Of a DNA stretch of 64,000 nucleotides, positions 1-8,721 are shown in pieces (the stretch's first letter is position 1; each line of letters begins with the position of its first letter). The position numbers and the translations under genes are program-made. The DNA is from Halobacterium sp. R2-5 (GTDB lineage: Archaea > Halobacteriota > Halobacteria > Halobacteriales > Halobacteriaceae), in assembly GCF_011734195.1 (NCBI RefSeq), contig NZ_JAANTH010000002.1, positions 744,001 to 808,000 of the forward strand, in the 5' to 3' direction. The notes under the pieces are model-generated. The model made no database searches, was not told where the DNA came from, and was given only the letters and a program-made list of their open reading frames with translations.

Positions 1-13
1 GTCTCGGGTCCGC

Positions 14-33
14 CGCGAGAGCAAGCTCTCGCG
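14..33. repeat. Short perfect inverted repeat downstream of elp3
   Basis: Nine-base arms (CGCGAGAGC and GCTCTCGCG) separated by two bases, lying after the elp3 stop on its transcribed strand. It could be a transcript-end hairpin, but no T run follows on the minus strand. Positions 1-86 otherwise show no gene. Confidence 0.45.
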
Positions 34-86
34 TGCCGTCGTTCGCTTCGCTCACGAGGACTTCGAACCGCTTGGCGACCGAACGC

Positions 87-1733
87 TCACAGCCGCTTGC
101 TGACGTACGGGCCGTCCTGCCGGTAACCCAGTTTCTGCTTGTAGTACTGGCGCGCGCCGATTCCCGAGATGACGCTAAGCTTCCCGAAGCCAGCGTCGGC
201 GGCCATCTCCTCGGCGCGCTCCATGAGGCGCTGGCCGTAGCCCTGGTGCTGGTGCTGGCCGTCAGCCGTGTCGTCGCCGACGCCGACTTCGCCGCCGTAG
301 ACGTGGAGCTCGCGGAGCAGCGCCGCGTCCTCCAGTTCGTCCCGGACCGGGTCGTTCGGGAAGCGCAGGCGTGCGAAGCCGACGAGGAGGTCCTTCTCGA
401 AGTCCTCGAAGCTGATGAAGTGCTCCGTGCCGCCCGCGGCGTCGTACGTCGTGACGTCGAGTTCGACGTTCTCCGGGTCCTCGTCGTTCATCCCGGCCTC
501 CCGGCAGCGGATGCACTCGCAGGTGTAGCCGTGTTCGTCCATCTTCTCCCAGGCGAGCTGGCGGAGGTTCGACTTCCAGACACCCGCGTCGATGTGGTCC
601 GCGGGGATGTCCCGCTGGACGCGCTGGAGGCGCGTGTACCGCGGAATCATGTCCATGATTTCCGCGACGAGCTCCGCGGCCTCCTCGTTTCGCAGCGGCT
701 CGAACTCCTCGTTGCGCCACATGTCGTACGTGACGGTGTCGCGGACGACGAGCGTCGGGTAGATCTTGAGGTAGTCCGGCTTCCAGTTCTCGTCCTCGAA
801 CAGCCGCCGGAAGTCCTCCAGGCACATCTCCTTGCTCATGCCCGGCTGGCCCGGCATCATGTGGAAGCCGACCTTGAACGCGGCGTCCCGCAGCCGACGG
901 TTCGCGTCGATGGACGCCTGCACGCCGTGCCCGCGGTGCATCTCGCGGTTGATGCGCTCGTAGGTCGTCTGGACGCCCACCTCCACCTTGGTGCCGCCGA
1001 GGTCGAGCATCCGACTCACCTGCTCGGGGTCACACCAGTCGGGCTTCGTCTCGAACGTCGTCCCGATGTTCCGGATGTCGCCGTGCTCGTTCTCCGCGAT
1101 GACGTCTTCGAGGTAGGAGAACTCGTACTCCTCGGGGTCTTGCGCGAACGACTCCGTATCGGAGGGATTGGGTTCCTGCTCGGGGTCGAAGTCGTTGAGG
1201 GCTTCGAGCGCGCGCTTCGCGAACCACTCCTGGTAGTCGTGGCTGCGCGCGGTCATCGTCCCGCCCATCACGATGAGCTCGACCTTGTCGATCGGATGGC
1301 CGATCTCCCGGAGCTGGTGGAGCCGCAGCGTCACCTGGCCGTACGGGTCGTAGTCGTTCTGCACGCCGCGAGCGGCCGCGGGCTCGTGGCCCGTGTACGA
1401 CTGACTCGACGAGAACTCGCTGGCGGGGCCGCCCGGACAGTACAGGCACTTGCCGTGCGGGCACATGTGCGGGCTCGTCATGATGGCGACCGGCGTCACG
1501 CCCGACGCGGTCCGCACGGGCTTGCGCTGGAGGACGTCTTCGAGGTCCTCGCGGCGGTCCTCCGGCGCGAAGTCCAGCAGGTCGGAGTGCTTGGGCACCT
1601 TCGACGCGGAGTGCTCCGAGCACACCTCGAGCTTCGCGCTCTCGACGTCGTCCTCGTCGACGTCCCCCTCGAGGATGCGTTCGACGAGCTCCTCGCAGGC
1701 GGCCTCGAATGCGGAATCGGCGTCCGCGCTCAT
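87..1733 (-). CDS. elp3: Elp3 family tRNA uridine(34) carboxymethyl-type modification enzyme
   Basis: A 548-residue protein of the usual archaeal Elp3 length. It combines an N-terminal radical SAM domain with a C-terminal GNAT acetyltransferase domain. The iron-sulfur ligands are visible in MCPHGKCLYCPGG near residue 95, and the GNAT fold ends in the HQHQGYGQRL acetyl-CoA loop and a conserved GYR..GPYVSK tail. Family knowledge: Elp3 uses acetyl-CoA and S-adenosylmethionine to build the cm5U-type side chain on wobble uridine 34 of tRNAs. In archaea it works without the other Elongator subunits. The start is the ATG at 1733. The gene lies just downstream of the RecJ-like gene on the same strand. 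Confidence 0.95.
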   Translation of the reverse strand: MSADADSAFEAACEELVERILEGDVDEDDVESAKLEVCSEHSASKVPKHSDLLDFAPEDRREDLEDVLQRKPVRTASGVTPVAIMTSPHMCPHGKCLYCPGGPASEFSSSQSYTGHEPAAARGVQNDYDPYGQVTLRLHQLREIGHPIDKVELIVMGGTMTARSHDYQEWFAKRALEALNDFDPEQEPNPSDTESFAQDPEEYEFSYLEDVIAENEHGDIRNIGTTFETKPDWCDPEQVSRMLDLGGTKVEVGVQTTYERINREMHRGHGVQASIDANRRLRDAAFKVGFHMMPGQPGMSKEMCLEDFRRLFEDENWKPDYLKIYPTLVVRDTVTYDMWRNEEFEPLRNEEAAELVAEIMDMIPRYTRLQRVQRDIPADHIDAGVWKSNLRQLAWEKMDEHGYTCECIRCREAGMNDEDPENVELDVTTYDAAGGTEHFISFEDFEKDLLVGFARLRFPNDPVRDELEDAALLRELHVYGGEVGVGDDTADGQHQHQGYGQRLMERAEEMAADAGFGKLSVISGIGARQYYKQKLGYRQDGPYVSKRL

Positions 1734-1776
1734 TACTCCGTAGAAGCCCCCGAGCGCGAAAAAGCGTGTCGTTGCG

Positions 1777-3855
1777 TTACGCGAGCTGGTCGGCGATGGC
1801 GTCGACGACGGCGTCGACGACCGCTTCCTGCTCGCCGGAGAGGAACTCGATGCGGCCGTCGCGGGCGCCCCGCGGCTCGACGCCGGCGTCCGGGAGCTCG
1901 TCGGCGACCGTCTCGCCGGCCGCGCGCACGTCGACCGCGCCGTCGCTGCGGACGCGGATCTCGTCGCCGCTCACGCCGACGAGCACGTCCGCGCGGTCGC
2001 GGCGCCGGTAGAGCGCGTCGAGCAGCAGGTCGACCGGCGGGAAGTCGTACTGGTGGGTGTACGCGTCGACGTCCAGCGTCTCGAACGCGACGCCGTCCTG
2101 CCCGCGGACTTCGAGGTGGGGTTCGGCCGTCGCGAGCTCGGTGTCGAGGCGTTCGCGGAACTGCTCGGAGACGTGCTCGATGAGCGAGTCGTCGGCTTCC
2201 CCCCAGAGCAGGTCCGAGATGAGCTCGCGCTTGTCCTCGTAGGACTGGTAGAACGCCTCCAGCGCGATGGCGTCCCGGAGGTCGGCGAGCGTGTCCGCGC
2301 TGTAGTCGGTCTGCGACGCGAGGTCCGCGTACGCTCCCGGCGTGTCCGCCCAGTAGGCGACCGCGGGCAGGTGGTAGAGGTCTTCGCGGACGTCGCCGTT
2401 GACGAGCGCGGCGAGCTGGGAGCCGAGCGCGCCCGTGTTCACGGGCGGCTCGCCGGCGACCGTCGGGCTGACGAGTACGTCGGCGCCCGCGGCGTCGTCG
2501 GTGTAGCCGCCGTCGATGGCGACCGTGTCGGCGTCGTAGATGTCCAGGAGGTCGATGGCGTCCGTGGACTCGCTGGTGGAGCCGGCGCCGACGAGCACGA
2601 ACAGCGGGTGTTTCTCGTCGTGGCGCTCGGCGGCTTCGAGCATGCTGGTGACGTCGCCGGTGGCGTCGTCGATGGTGTAGAAGGCGTCGTCGAGCGGGCG
2701 GCGGTCGACGTAGTGGTACTCGGCGTCCTCGCGAGCGTGCTCGCCGCGGATGAGCGGCAGAAGTGCGCGCTCGATGGCGGTACCGGCGACGTAGCCCTCG
2801 ACGGTCGCGGTGTGGCGGACGATGACCGGGCGGGCTTCGACGACGGCGCGCCGAATCTCGGTGGCGGCGTCGACGAGGTCGTCGACGACGGCTTCGACGG
2901 CGTCGTCGTCGGCGAGCAGTTCGGTGTCCTCGGGCGTGGCGCGCTCGGTGAGCGCGTCCTCCATGCGGGCTTCGACGGCTTGCGCGTCCGCGCCGTCGAG
3001 TTCCACGAGGTCCTCGGTCTCGACCTGGAGTTCGCCGCGGCGGCGCTCGACTTCGCCCACGATGCGGGCGACCGCGCCGGCTTCGACGTCGGGGTAGGCG
3101 CGGACGCCGGCCTCGACGAACGCGGCGCAGTCGATGGCGCCGGTCTCGTCGGCGAGCTCGAACACCGTCGGGCCGCTGGTCTGGCGGACGCTCGCGAGTT
3201 CACCCTCGACGGCGACCGTCTCGTCGACGTGGTCGTCGAGGTTCGCGACGGCGACGCGTTCCACGTCCTCGTCGTCCTCCGTGTCGGACGCGTCGGCGAG
3301 TTCGGGCTCGTCGTCCGAGTCGTCGGGTTCGGCAGTTTCGGGCTCGCTGTCGGATTCCGTTTCCTGTTCTGTGGGCGCCGATTCGGTCTCGTCGCCGCGC
3401 TCGAACTCGGCGTCGTCCTCCGTGACCGGCGTACCGCCGTCGGCGGTGCTGGTCTCGCTGTCCTCGTCGTCGGGGAGCTCGGCGTTCGAGTCGGCGTCGG
3501 GGTCGTCGACGAGGTGGCCGCGGAAGTCGCGGTCGTCCTGTCGAATCGACCAGCCGAGGTCGACGTTGTCGTTGTCGTGGACGTCCGTGACCTGGACGTA
3601 CACTTCGTCGCCGGCGTCCCACGCGAGGGATTCGAGGCGACCGGGGACTTCGCTGCGGTGGAGCAGGCCGGTGACGGAGTCACCGACGTCGACGAAGACG
3701 CCGAAGTCGGCGAAGCCGTCGATGGTTCCCTTGTAGTAGCGACCGCGCGTCAGTTCGTCCGGAGAGCTGCCGCGGAACTCGAAGGCGACGTCCTCCTCGT
3801 GGGTGTCACAGACACGGCCGTCCGTGGAGGAGCCGCAGATGATACACGTACCCAT
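1777..3855 (-). CDS. COG1107-type RecJ-like protein with S1 and OB folds and a degenerate DHH domain
   Basis: A 692-residue protein with, in order: a short Cys/His zinc element (CIICG...CDTH, residues 4-19), an S1 RNA-binding-like domain (about 38-107), a strongly acidic linker (about 115-205), an OB fold (about 205-285) and a DHH/RecJ-like region (about 345-690). This is the architecture of the archaea-specific RecJ-like family. Active members carry RHHADADGY and a DHH triplet. Here the equivalents read RHTATVEGY and AIDGGYTDD, so the metal-binding aspartates and histidines appear to be lost. I infer a non-catalytic nucleic-acid-binding or scaffold role, possibly Cdc45-like within a replisome or repair complex. 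Family assignment is firm; loss of activity is inferred from motifs only. Confidence 0.8.
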   Translation of the reverse strand: MGTCIICGSSTDGRVCDTHEEDVAFEFRGSSPDELTRGRYYKGTIDGFADFGVFVDVGDSVTGLLHRSEVPGRLESLAWDAGDEVYVQVTDVHDNDNVDLGWSIRQDDRDFRGHLVDDPDADSNAELPDDEDSETSTADGGTPVTEDDAEFERGDETESAPTEQETESDSEPETAEPDDSDDEPELADASDTEDDEDVERVAVANLDDHVDETVAVEGELASVRQTSGPTVFELADETGAIDCAAFVEAGVRAYPDVEAGAVARIVGEVERRRGELQVETEDLVELDGADAQAVEARMEDALTERATPEDTELLADDDAVEAVVDDLVDAATEIRRAVVEARPVIVRHTATVEGYVAGTAIERALLPLIRGEHAREDAEYHYVDRRPLDDAFYTIDDATGDVTSMLEAAERHDEKHPLFVLVGAGSTSESTDAIDLLDIYDADTVAIDGGYTDDAAGADVLVSPTVAGEPPVNTGALGSQLAALVNGDVREDLYHLPAVAYWADTPGAYADLASQTDYSADTLADLRDAIALEAFYQSYEDKRELISDLLWGEADDSLIEHVSEQFRERLDTELATAEPHLEVRGQDGVAFETLDVDAYTHQYDFPPVDLLLDALYRRRDRADVLVGVSGDEIRVRSDGAVDVRAAGETVADELPDAGVEPRGARDGRIEFLSGEQEAVVDAVVDAIADQLA

Positions 3856-3936
3856 TTGCTTCGAGAAAGCGGGTGCTGCCGTAAACGATTATCGAAACGC
3901 CGCCCGGAACGCGCGCGCTGTGAGCCGTCGCCGCCG

Positions 3937-4200
3937 TCACTCGAAGACCGGGCTATCGGCTTCGAGCGCCTCGACGTCGGCGACGATGTCCCGGACGTCC
4001 TCGGGGAACAGCGCGACCTGCACTTCGTTGCCGTCGTCGTCCTCGAAGACGAGTTTCACGCGCTTGTCGCCGAACTCGCGGGCCTCGGCGGACTCGACGT
4101 CGAAGAGCTTGGCTTCGGCGGTCTTGTTCGAGGGACCGACGTTCTGGATGGCGCCGTCCGTGAGTTCCACCATGAACTCAGAGAGGTTGATGTTGAGCAC
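3937..4200 (-). CDS. Conserved haloarchaeal hypothetical protein, 87 aa
   Basis: A small acidic protein with no signal peptide, membrane segment or cysteine. It alternates predicted strands with a C-terminal acidic helix (PEDVRDIVADVEAL). I do not recognise a functional family. It is the last gene of a minus-strand run tdk, Yip1-like gene and this gene, 24 bases after the Yip1-like stop, so probably cotranscribed. The start at MLNINLSEFMVEL is the only good one. The coding call is supported by acidic composition and clean reading without competing ORFs. Confidence 0.75.
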   Translation of the reverse strand: MLNINLSEFMVELTDGAIQNVGPSNKTAEAKLFDVESAEAREFGDKRVKLVFEDDDGNEVQVALFPEDVRDIVADVEALEADSPVFE

Positions 4201-4224
4201 GCGAGTGGGTTCGCGGGCGACGCA

Positions 4225-4863
4225 CTAAACAGCGAGCACCGCGGCGGCGCGGCCGACCCACGGCATGACGTCCGCGGTCCGCGGGAACACCGCGGCGGTC
4301 GCGGCGAACCAGCCGAAGCCGGAGCCGTACGCGAGCACGCCGGGAACGAGCGCGGCGGCGAGGGCGCGCGGGAGCGACGTGTCGTGGACGATGCGCGTAC
4401 CGAGGACGAGCAGCGCGAACGCCCACAGCCCGCAGACGAACGTCACCGCGGGCATCGAGACGCCGACGAACGCGCAGGGCGCGCTGGCGTACGCGAGCAC
4501 CTGGACGGTCTCGCTGACGCCGCCGCGGTCGGGCGCGACGGCCGCGAGCGCGAGCGTCTCGACCGCGGAAAGCGCGTGCAGCGCCGCGGGCGCGACCAGG
4601 AGCACGGCGAGCGCGAGCGTGAGCGCGGCGGCGAGCCACGTCGGCGCGGGGAACGCCAGCGCGCGGCTCGGGTCGAGGAGGAGTCGCGTTCCCTGCACGA
4701 CGAGGACGACGGCCATCGCGAACACGAGTCCGGGCGCCTGGTCGCCGGGCGAGACGGCTTCCTCGAAGAACGCCGCCGGGTTCACGAGCACCTGCGTGAA
4801 CGACTTCGCGAGCCCGACCGGCCCGCGCTCGCGGCCGCCCTCCGGCTCGACCCACGTGGTCAT
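4225..4863 (-). CDS. Yip1-type integral membrane protein
   Basis: A 212-residue protein that begins with a short soluble region (MTTWVEPEGG, then SFTQVLVNPAAFFEEAV) and continues with about five hydrophobic segments. The N-terminal phrase with NPAAFFE followed by membrane spans is characteristic of the Yip1 domain family found in many haloarchaeal membrane proteins. Its role in archaea is unknown. It follows thymidine kinase with one base between the tdk stop and its ATG, so the two are almost certainly cotranscribed and translationally coupled. No catalytic residue can be seen. Confidence 0.8.
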   Translation of the reverse strand: MTTWVEPEGGRERGPVGLAKSFTQVLVNPAAFFEEAVSPGDQAPGLVFAMAVVLVVQGTRLLLDPSRALAFPAPTWLAAALTLALAVLLVAPAALHALSAVETLALAAVAPDRGGVSETVQVLAYASAPCAFVGVSMPAVTFVCGLWAFALLVLGTRIVHDTSLPRALAAALVPGVLAYGSGFGWFAATAAVFPRTADVMPWVGRAAAVLAV

Positions 4864-4864
4864 C

Positions 4865-5452
4865 TCAGCCCCGCTCGACGACGTGGCAGTTCCGGCAGCG
4901 CGCCTCGTAGGACTCCTCCGCGCCGACCATGATTGTGGGGTCGTCGTAGTGGGCGGGCTCGCCCTCGATGAGCCGCTGGTTCCGGGTCGCGGGCTCGCCG
5001 CACTGCGTGCAGATGGCCCGGAACTTCTCGACGTACTCGGCGACCGCCATCAGCTGCGGGATGGGGTCGAAGGGCTCCCCGCGGAACGTCTGGTCGGTGC
5101 CGGAGACGACGACGCGGCGGCCGTCGCTCGCGAGGGTCTGGCAGACTTCGACGAGTTCGTCGGGGAAGAAGTTCGCCTCGTCGACGGCGACGACCTCCTC
5201 GCCGTTGAGGTGGCTGGGAATCTTCGAGACGCCCTCCGCGGTGGTGTCGACGACCCTCGCGTCCCACGTGCGGCCGGCGTGCGAGCCGAGCGTCGACTCG
5301 CCGTACCGGTCGTCGACGGCGGGCGTGAACGCGGCGACCTCCTGGCCGGCGATCTCCGCGCGCCGCAGCCGCCGCAGCAGCTCCTCCGTCTTCCCGGAGA
5401 ACATCGACCCCGTGATGACCTCCACCCACCCGGAGTTCGTGATCGCGTGCAT
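4865..5452 (-). CDS. tdk: Thymidine kinase (type II)
   Basis: A 195-residue enzyme that phosphorylates thymidine (or deoxyuridine) with ATP in pyrimidine salvage. The Walker A loop GSMFSGKT lies at about residues 15-22, the catalytic and Mg-binding DEANFF at about 91-96, and the lasso and substrate region near FRGEPFDPIPQLM. Two CxxC-type pairs (CTQCG and CRNCH) form the structural zinc site, of which all four cysteines are present. The length fits the bacterial/TK1-like type II family. It is the first gene of a run with the Yip1-like and 87-aa genes. Confidence 0.96.
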   Translation of the reverse strand: MHAITNSGWVEVITGSMFSGKTEELLRRLRRAEIAGQEVAAFTPAVDDRYGESTLGSHAGRTWDARVVDTTAEGVSKIPSHLNGEEVVAVDEANFFPDELVEVCQTLASDGRRVVVSGTDQTFRGEPFDPIPQLMAVAEYVEKFRAICTQCGEPATRNQRLIEGEPAHYDDPTIMVGAEESYEARCRNCHVVERG

Positions 5453-5504
5453 GCTCGGAACGGGGGCAGTCGGGCGGCAAAACGCTTGCTCATCTCGCGC
5501 GCCG

Positions 5505-6077
5505 TCACGCGCCCTCGTTCTGCTCGCTCTCGAAGGTGTGGGGCTCGGGCTCGATGTTCGCGTACCGGACGACGCGCTCGCCGAGCGTCGCCACCCGCTG
5601 TTCGAGCTTCTCGTCGGCGAGCTCGCCGCCCTCGACGCGCGAGGAGGCGTTCGGCACGGCGGCCTGGTACGGGAGCACCCACGCGTCGAGCGCGCGCAGC
5701 ACCGACCGGAGGTGGTCGAGCGCCGTGATGGGGAAGCTGCCGCCGGCGACCGCGAGCAGGCCGACGGTCTTGCCCTCGAACTCGTCGAACCCGCAGTAGT
5801 CGACGGCGGTCTTCAGCGGCGACGCGTAGCTGCCGTGGTACATGGGCGTGGCGAGCACGACGGCGTCCGCGGCGCGGACGCGCGCGGTCAGTTCGGCTGC
5901 GTCGCCGGGGTCGTCGCGGTCCGGGTCGAAGACCGGGAGGTCGAGTTCGCGGAGGTCTACGAGGTCGGTGTCGGCGCCGAGGTCGGCGGCCTCGTCGAGC
6001 GCGCGGCGGAGCGCGATGCGGGAGACGCTGGCGTCCCGGAGGCTCCCGCAGACGCCGACGACGAGCGTGTCGCTCAT
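5505..6077 (-). CDS. NADPH-dependent FMN reductase family flavoprotein
   Basis: A 190-residue flavodoxin-like protein. The N-terminal phosphate-binding segment VCGSLRDASVSR and the central PMYHGSYASPLKTAVDY are the two flavin-contact motifs of the NAD(P)H-dependent FMN/azo/chromate reductase family. I chose the ATG at 6077 (MSDTLVVGVCGSLR) over upstream in-frame ATGs because the family starts directly with the first beta strand and the upstream 47 residues look like intergenic translation. It is divergent from the UspA gene, sharing a 73-base promoter region. The physiological substrate is unknown. Confidence 0.88.
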   Translation of the reverse strand: MSDTLVVGVCGSLRDASVSRIALRRALDEAADLGADTDLVDLRELDLPVFDPDRDDPGDAAELTARVRAADAVVLATPMYHGSYASPLKTAVDYCGFDEFEGKTVGLLAVAGGSFPITALDHLRSVLRALDAWVLPYQAAVPNASSRVEGGELADEKLEQRVATLGERVVRYANIEPEPHTFESEQNEGA

Positions 6078-6150
6078 GGGTCCGTAGTCGGTCCCAGCGG
6101 CCAAAAACCCACCCGCACATTCTTCCGGCGGGCCGCCATCAGGTCGACGC

Positions 6151-6582
6151 ATGTACGACGACGTCTTGTTGCCGACCGACGGGAGCGACGCGGCGGACGC
6201 GGCGGTACCCCACGCCATCGAGCTCGCGGACCGCTACGGCGCCCGGCTGCACGTCCTCTACGTCGCGGACACCACGGAGTACAGCACCGTCACGTTCGAG
6301 AACGAGGTGGTCGACCCGCTCGAACAGGAAGGCCGCGACGTCGTCGACGAGGTCGTCGAGACGGCGTCCGCACATAACGTCGAGACGGTCGGCGCCGTAC
6401 TGAAGGGCGGCGCGTACGAGACGATTCTCCAGTACGTCGAGGACGAGGGCGTCGACGTCGTGGTGATGGGGACGCACGGCCGCCGCGGCCTCGACCGCGC
6501 GCTCCTGGGGAGCGTCACCGAGCGCATCGTCCGCACCTCGGACGTGCCCGTGCTGACCGTCCGGGAGGACGACGAGGGGTAG
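6151..6582 (+). CDS. Universal stress protein, UspA family
   Basis: A 143-residue single-domain Usp protein. It starts with the typical MYDDVLLPTDGSDAA strand and ends with the nucleotide-binding signature GTHGRRG followed by GSVTERIVRTSDVPVL, which places it with the ATP-binding subgroup. Haloarchaea carry many paralogues whose individual roles are mostly unknown, so no specific role is assigned. It is divergent from the FMN reductase gene and convergent with the antiporter gene. Confidence 0.95.
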   Translation: MYDDVLLPTDGSDAADAAVPHAIELADRYGARLHVLYVADTTEYSTVTFENEVVDPLEQEGRDVVDEVVETASAHNVETVGAVLKGGAYETILQYVEDEGVDVVVMGTHGRRGLDRALLGSVTERIVRTSDVPVLTVREDDEG

Positions 6583-6607
6583 CCGGCTGCGAGCGTTCTC
6601 ACCGCGC

Positions 6608-7615
6608 TCAGATCCCTTGTATCGTCTCGATAGCGCCGAACGACTCCAGAATCATCCACGCGAGGAAGACGGCGTACAGCGCGAGGAAGCCGACGGCCTC
6701 GCGGTCGGTGAGTTCGAGGTGCGTCCGAGTGGTGACGACGAACACGAGCGTCGCGAGCGCCAGGAACCCCATCGTCGGCACCGCGACGCGGAAGTCGATG
6801 GTGGCGGTGCCCGCGAGGAGGACGCCGAGCGGGATGGCGACGAGGAGGTTGAACGTGTTGCTGCCGAGGACGTTCGTGATACTGGTGACGCTCTCGCCGT
6901 TCTTCGCGGCGCGGACGCTGACGATGGCGTCCGGGAGGCTGGTCGCGGCGGCGATGACGGTGACGCCCCAGAGGAACGTCGGGGTGTCGAATGCCGCGCC
7001 CAGCGAGAGCGCGGCGCGCACGATTGCTTCGACGCCGACCGCGATGGCGACTAGCGCGGCCGCGAGCACGGCCCACTCGCGGAGCGCGCTCACGTCGGGC
7101 GCGGGCTCCGGGACGTGCTCGGCGGCGTCCTGCTGGTGGAGGAAGACGTAGACGCCGTACGTGGCCAGCGGGACGAGCGCGAGCGGCGGCGTGAGGATGG
7201 CCGCCCGGTTCGTGCCGCCGGGGACGTAGGTCGCGCCGAGCGCGAACATCAAGAAGAGGACGAGAATAGAGATGATGTAGAACTGCGCGTCCTTGTGGAC
7301 GATGTCCCGCGTGGTCGTCAGCTCCTCGCTGGAGAACGCCGACAGCGCCGGAATCACGAGGAGGTTGAAGATGGCGCTCCCGACGATGGCGCCGACGCCG
7401 AGCGAGAACTCGCCGTGGACGACCGTGCTGATGACGATGGAACTGATCTCCGGGAAGCTCGACCCGACCGCGACGACGATGGCGCCGTGGACGGCGACCG
7501 GGAGGCCGTAGTACTTGCTGAGGCGTTCGGCGGCGCGCTCGAAGGAGCCGCTCCCCTTCCAGATGACGGCGGTACCAGCTATCAGCAGCAGCAGCGGGAC
7601 GAGGAGCGCGGCCAT
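6608..7615 (-). CDS. Sodium/calcium exchanger family cation antiporter
   Basis: A 335-residue membrane protein with about ten transmembrane segments arranged as two inverted repeats. Each half contains an alpha-repeat motif: GSSFPEISS at about residues 51-59 and AATSLPDAIVS in the C-terminal half. In this family (CaCA, YrbG-like) these hold the ion-binding carboxylates. The second repeat has Asp where Glu is more usual. It probably exports Ca2+ in exchange for Na+ or H+ across the cytoplasmic membrane. It is a single gene, convergent with uspA. Confidence 0.92.
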   Translation of the reverse strand: MAALLVPLLLLIAGTAVIWKGSGSFERAAERLSKYYGLPVAVHGAIVVAVGSSFPEISSIVISTVVHGEFSLGVGAIVGSAIFNLLVIPALSAFSSEELTTTRDIVHKDAQFYIISILVLFLMFALGATYVPGGTNRAAILTPPLALVPLATYGVYVFLHQQDAAEHVPEPAPDVSALREWAVLAAALVAIAVGVEAIVRAALSLGAAFDTPTFLWGVTVIAAATSLPDAIVSVRAAKNGESVTSITNVLGSNTFNLLVAIPLGVLLAGTATIDFRVAVPTMGFLALATLVFVVTTRTHLELTDREAVGFLALYAVFLAWMILESFGAIETIQGI

Positions 7616-7693
7616 TGGGCGTACCGTACAGTCGACGCTCGGTTATGCGTTCCCCACTCGAAACGAGCGCGGGTCGGAGACGCGCTCCGCCCC

Positions 7694-8611
7694 TCACGTC
7701 GCGAGGCGCGCGACTGTCTCCTCGCCGCGGTCTTCGAGTTCGACGAGGCCGTCGTCGGCGAGGTCCACGAGTAAGTCCCGGAGCCACTCGCGGCCGGTGT
7801 CGCCGCCGTAGTCGACGCGCACCCGCGGGCCGAGCTCGTCGAGTTCGAGTTCGCCGTGCTCGCGGAGCGCGCCGACCGCGCGGCCGCGCTTCTGTCGGCG
7901 GCTCCCCTCGAACGTCGACTGCTCGGGGACGTCCGGCGCGGAGAAGTCACCGGAGGCGTACGCCGCACACCACTCCCGCCACGGGCAGTCGGCGGCGTCG
8001 CAGTCCGGCGACTTCCCGCAGGCCACGCCGCCTAACTCCATGATCGCGTTGTTCCAGACTTCGGACTCGCCGTCGGGCAGCAGTTCGTTCGCGGCCGCCT
8101 CGAAGGCCGCGTCGTCGTCCGGCACGTCGAACGCGCGGTAGAGCACGCGCTTGACGTTCGTGTCGACGACCGCGTCGCCGTTGTTGAACGCGAACGACGC
8201 GACGGCGTTGGCGGTGTACGGCCCGACGCCCATCAGCTCCGAGAGTTCGTCGGGCGTCTCCGGGAACTCGCCCTCATATTCGTTCTCGACCTGCCGGGCG
8301 GCCTCGTGGAGGTACTTCGCGCGGTTGTTGTACCCGAGGCTGTTCGCCGACCAGAACCCGACGACGTCCGCGCGGTCGGCGGCCGCGAGGTCCGCGGTGG
8401 TCGGCCACCGGTCGAGGAACGCGTGGAAGGCGTCCTCGACGCGGGAGAGCTGGGTCTGCTGGCTCATCACCTCGGAGACCAGGATCGCGTACGGGTCGGT
8501 GGTCTCCCGCCACGGGAACTCGCGGTGGCCGTCCTCGTACCACGCGACGAGCGCGTCCCGCACCGCGTCGACGTCGCTGGGGAGCGCGTACTCCCCGTCC
8601 CCCTCGGTCAT
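7694..8611 (-). CDS. mutY: A/G-specific adenine glycosylase MutY
   Basis: A 305-residue base-excision-repair glycosylase removing adenine mispaired with 8-oxoguanine or G. It shows the catalytic-glutamate region EVMSQQTQ, the helix-hairpin-helix LMGVGPYTANAVASFAF followed by the catalytic-aspartate segment VVDTNVKRV, and a four-cysteine iron-sulfur loop (CGKSPDCDAADCPWREWC). The extended C-terminus is a winged-helix-like region rather than a NUDIX-like domain. I prefer the ATG at 8611 (MTEGDGEYAL), because an alternative 37-residue extension upstream overlaps the divergent lipoprotein start. Confidence 0.94.
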   Translation of the reverse strand: MTEGDGEYALPSDVDAVRDALVAWYEDGHREFPWRETTDPYAILVSEVMSQQTQLSRVEDAFHAFLDRWPTTADLAAADRADVVGFWSANSLGYNNRAKYLHEAARQVENEYEGEFPETPDELSELMGVGPYTANAVASFAFNNGDAVVDTNVKRVLYRAFDVPDDDAAFEAAANELLPDGESEVWNNAIMELGGVACGKSPDCDAADCPWREWCAAYASGDFSAPDVPEQSTFEGSRRQKRGRAVGALREHGELELDELGPRVRVDYGGDTGREWLRDLLVDLADDGLVELEDRGEETVARLAT

Positions 8612-8721
8612 GGGCGGGCGTAGTTCGGTCGCGCGCTTAGGGGTGCTGGTTCGAGCCGCCGCGTTGCAGCCGCAGAGAACGCCCGCGGCGGTTAAGTCCC
8701 GGTCCGCGAAACTACGGGACA

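Noticed and set aside
2053..4932. Very long plus-strand open frame (about 960 codons) over the RecJ-like and neighbouring genes
   Set aside because: High-G+C shadow of the minus-strand genes. Its translation lacks motifs, and the minus-strand products have recognised domains.
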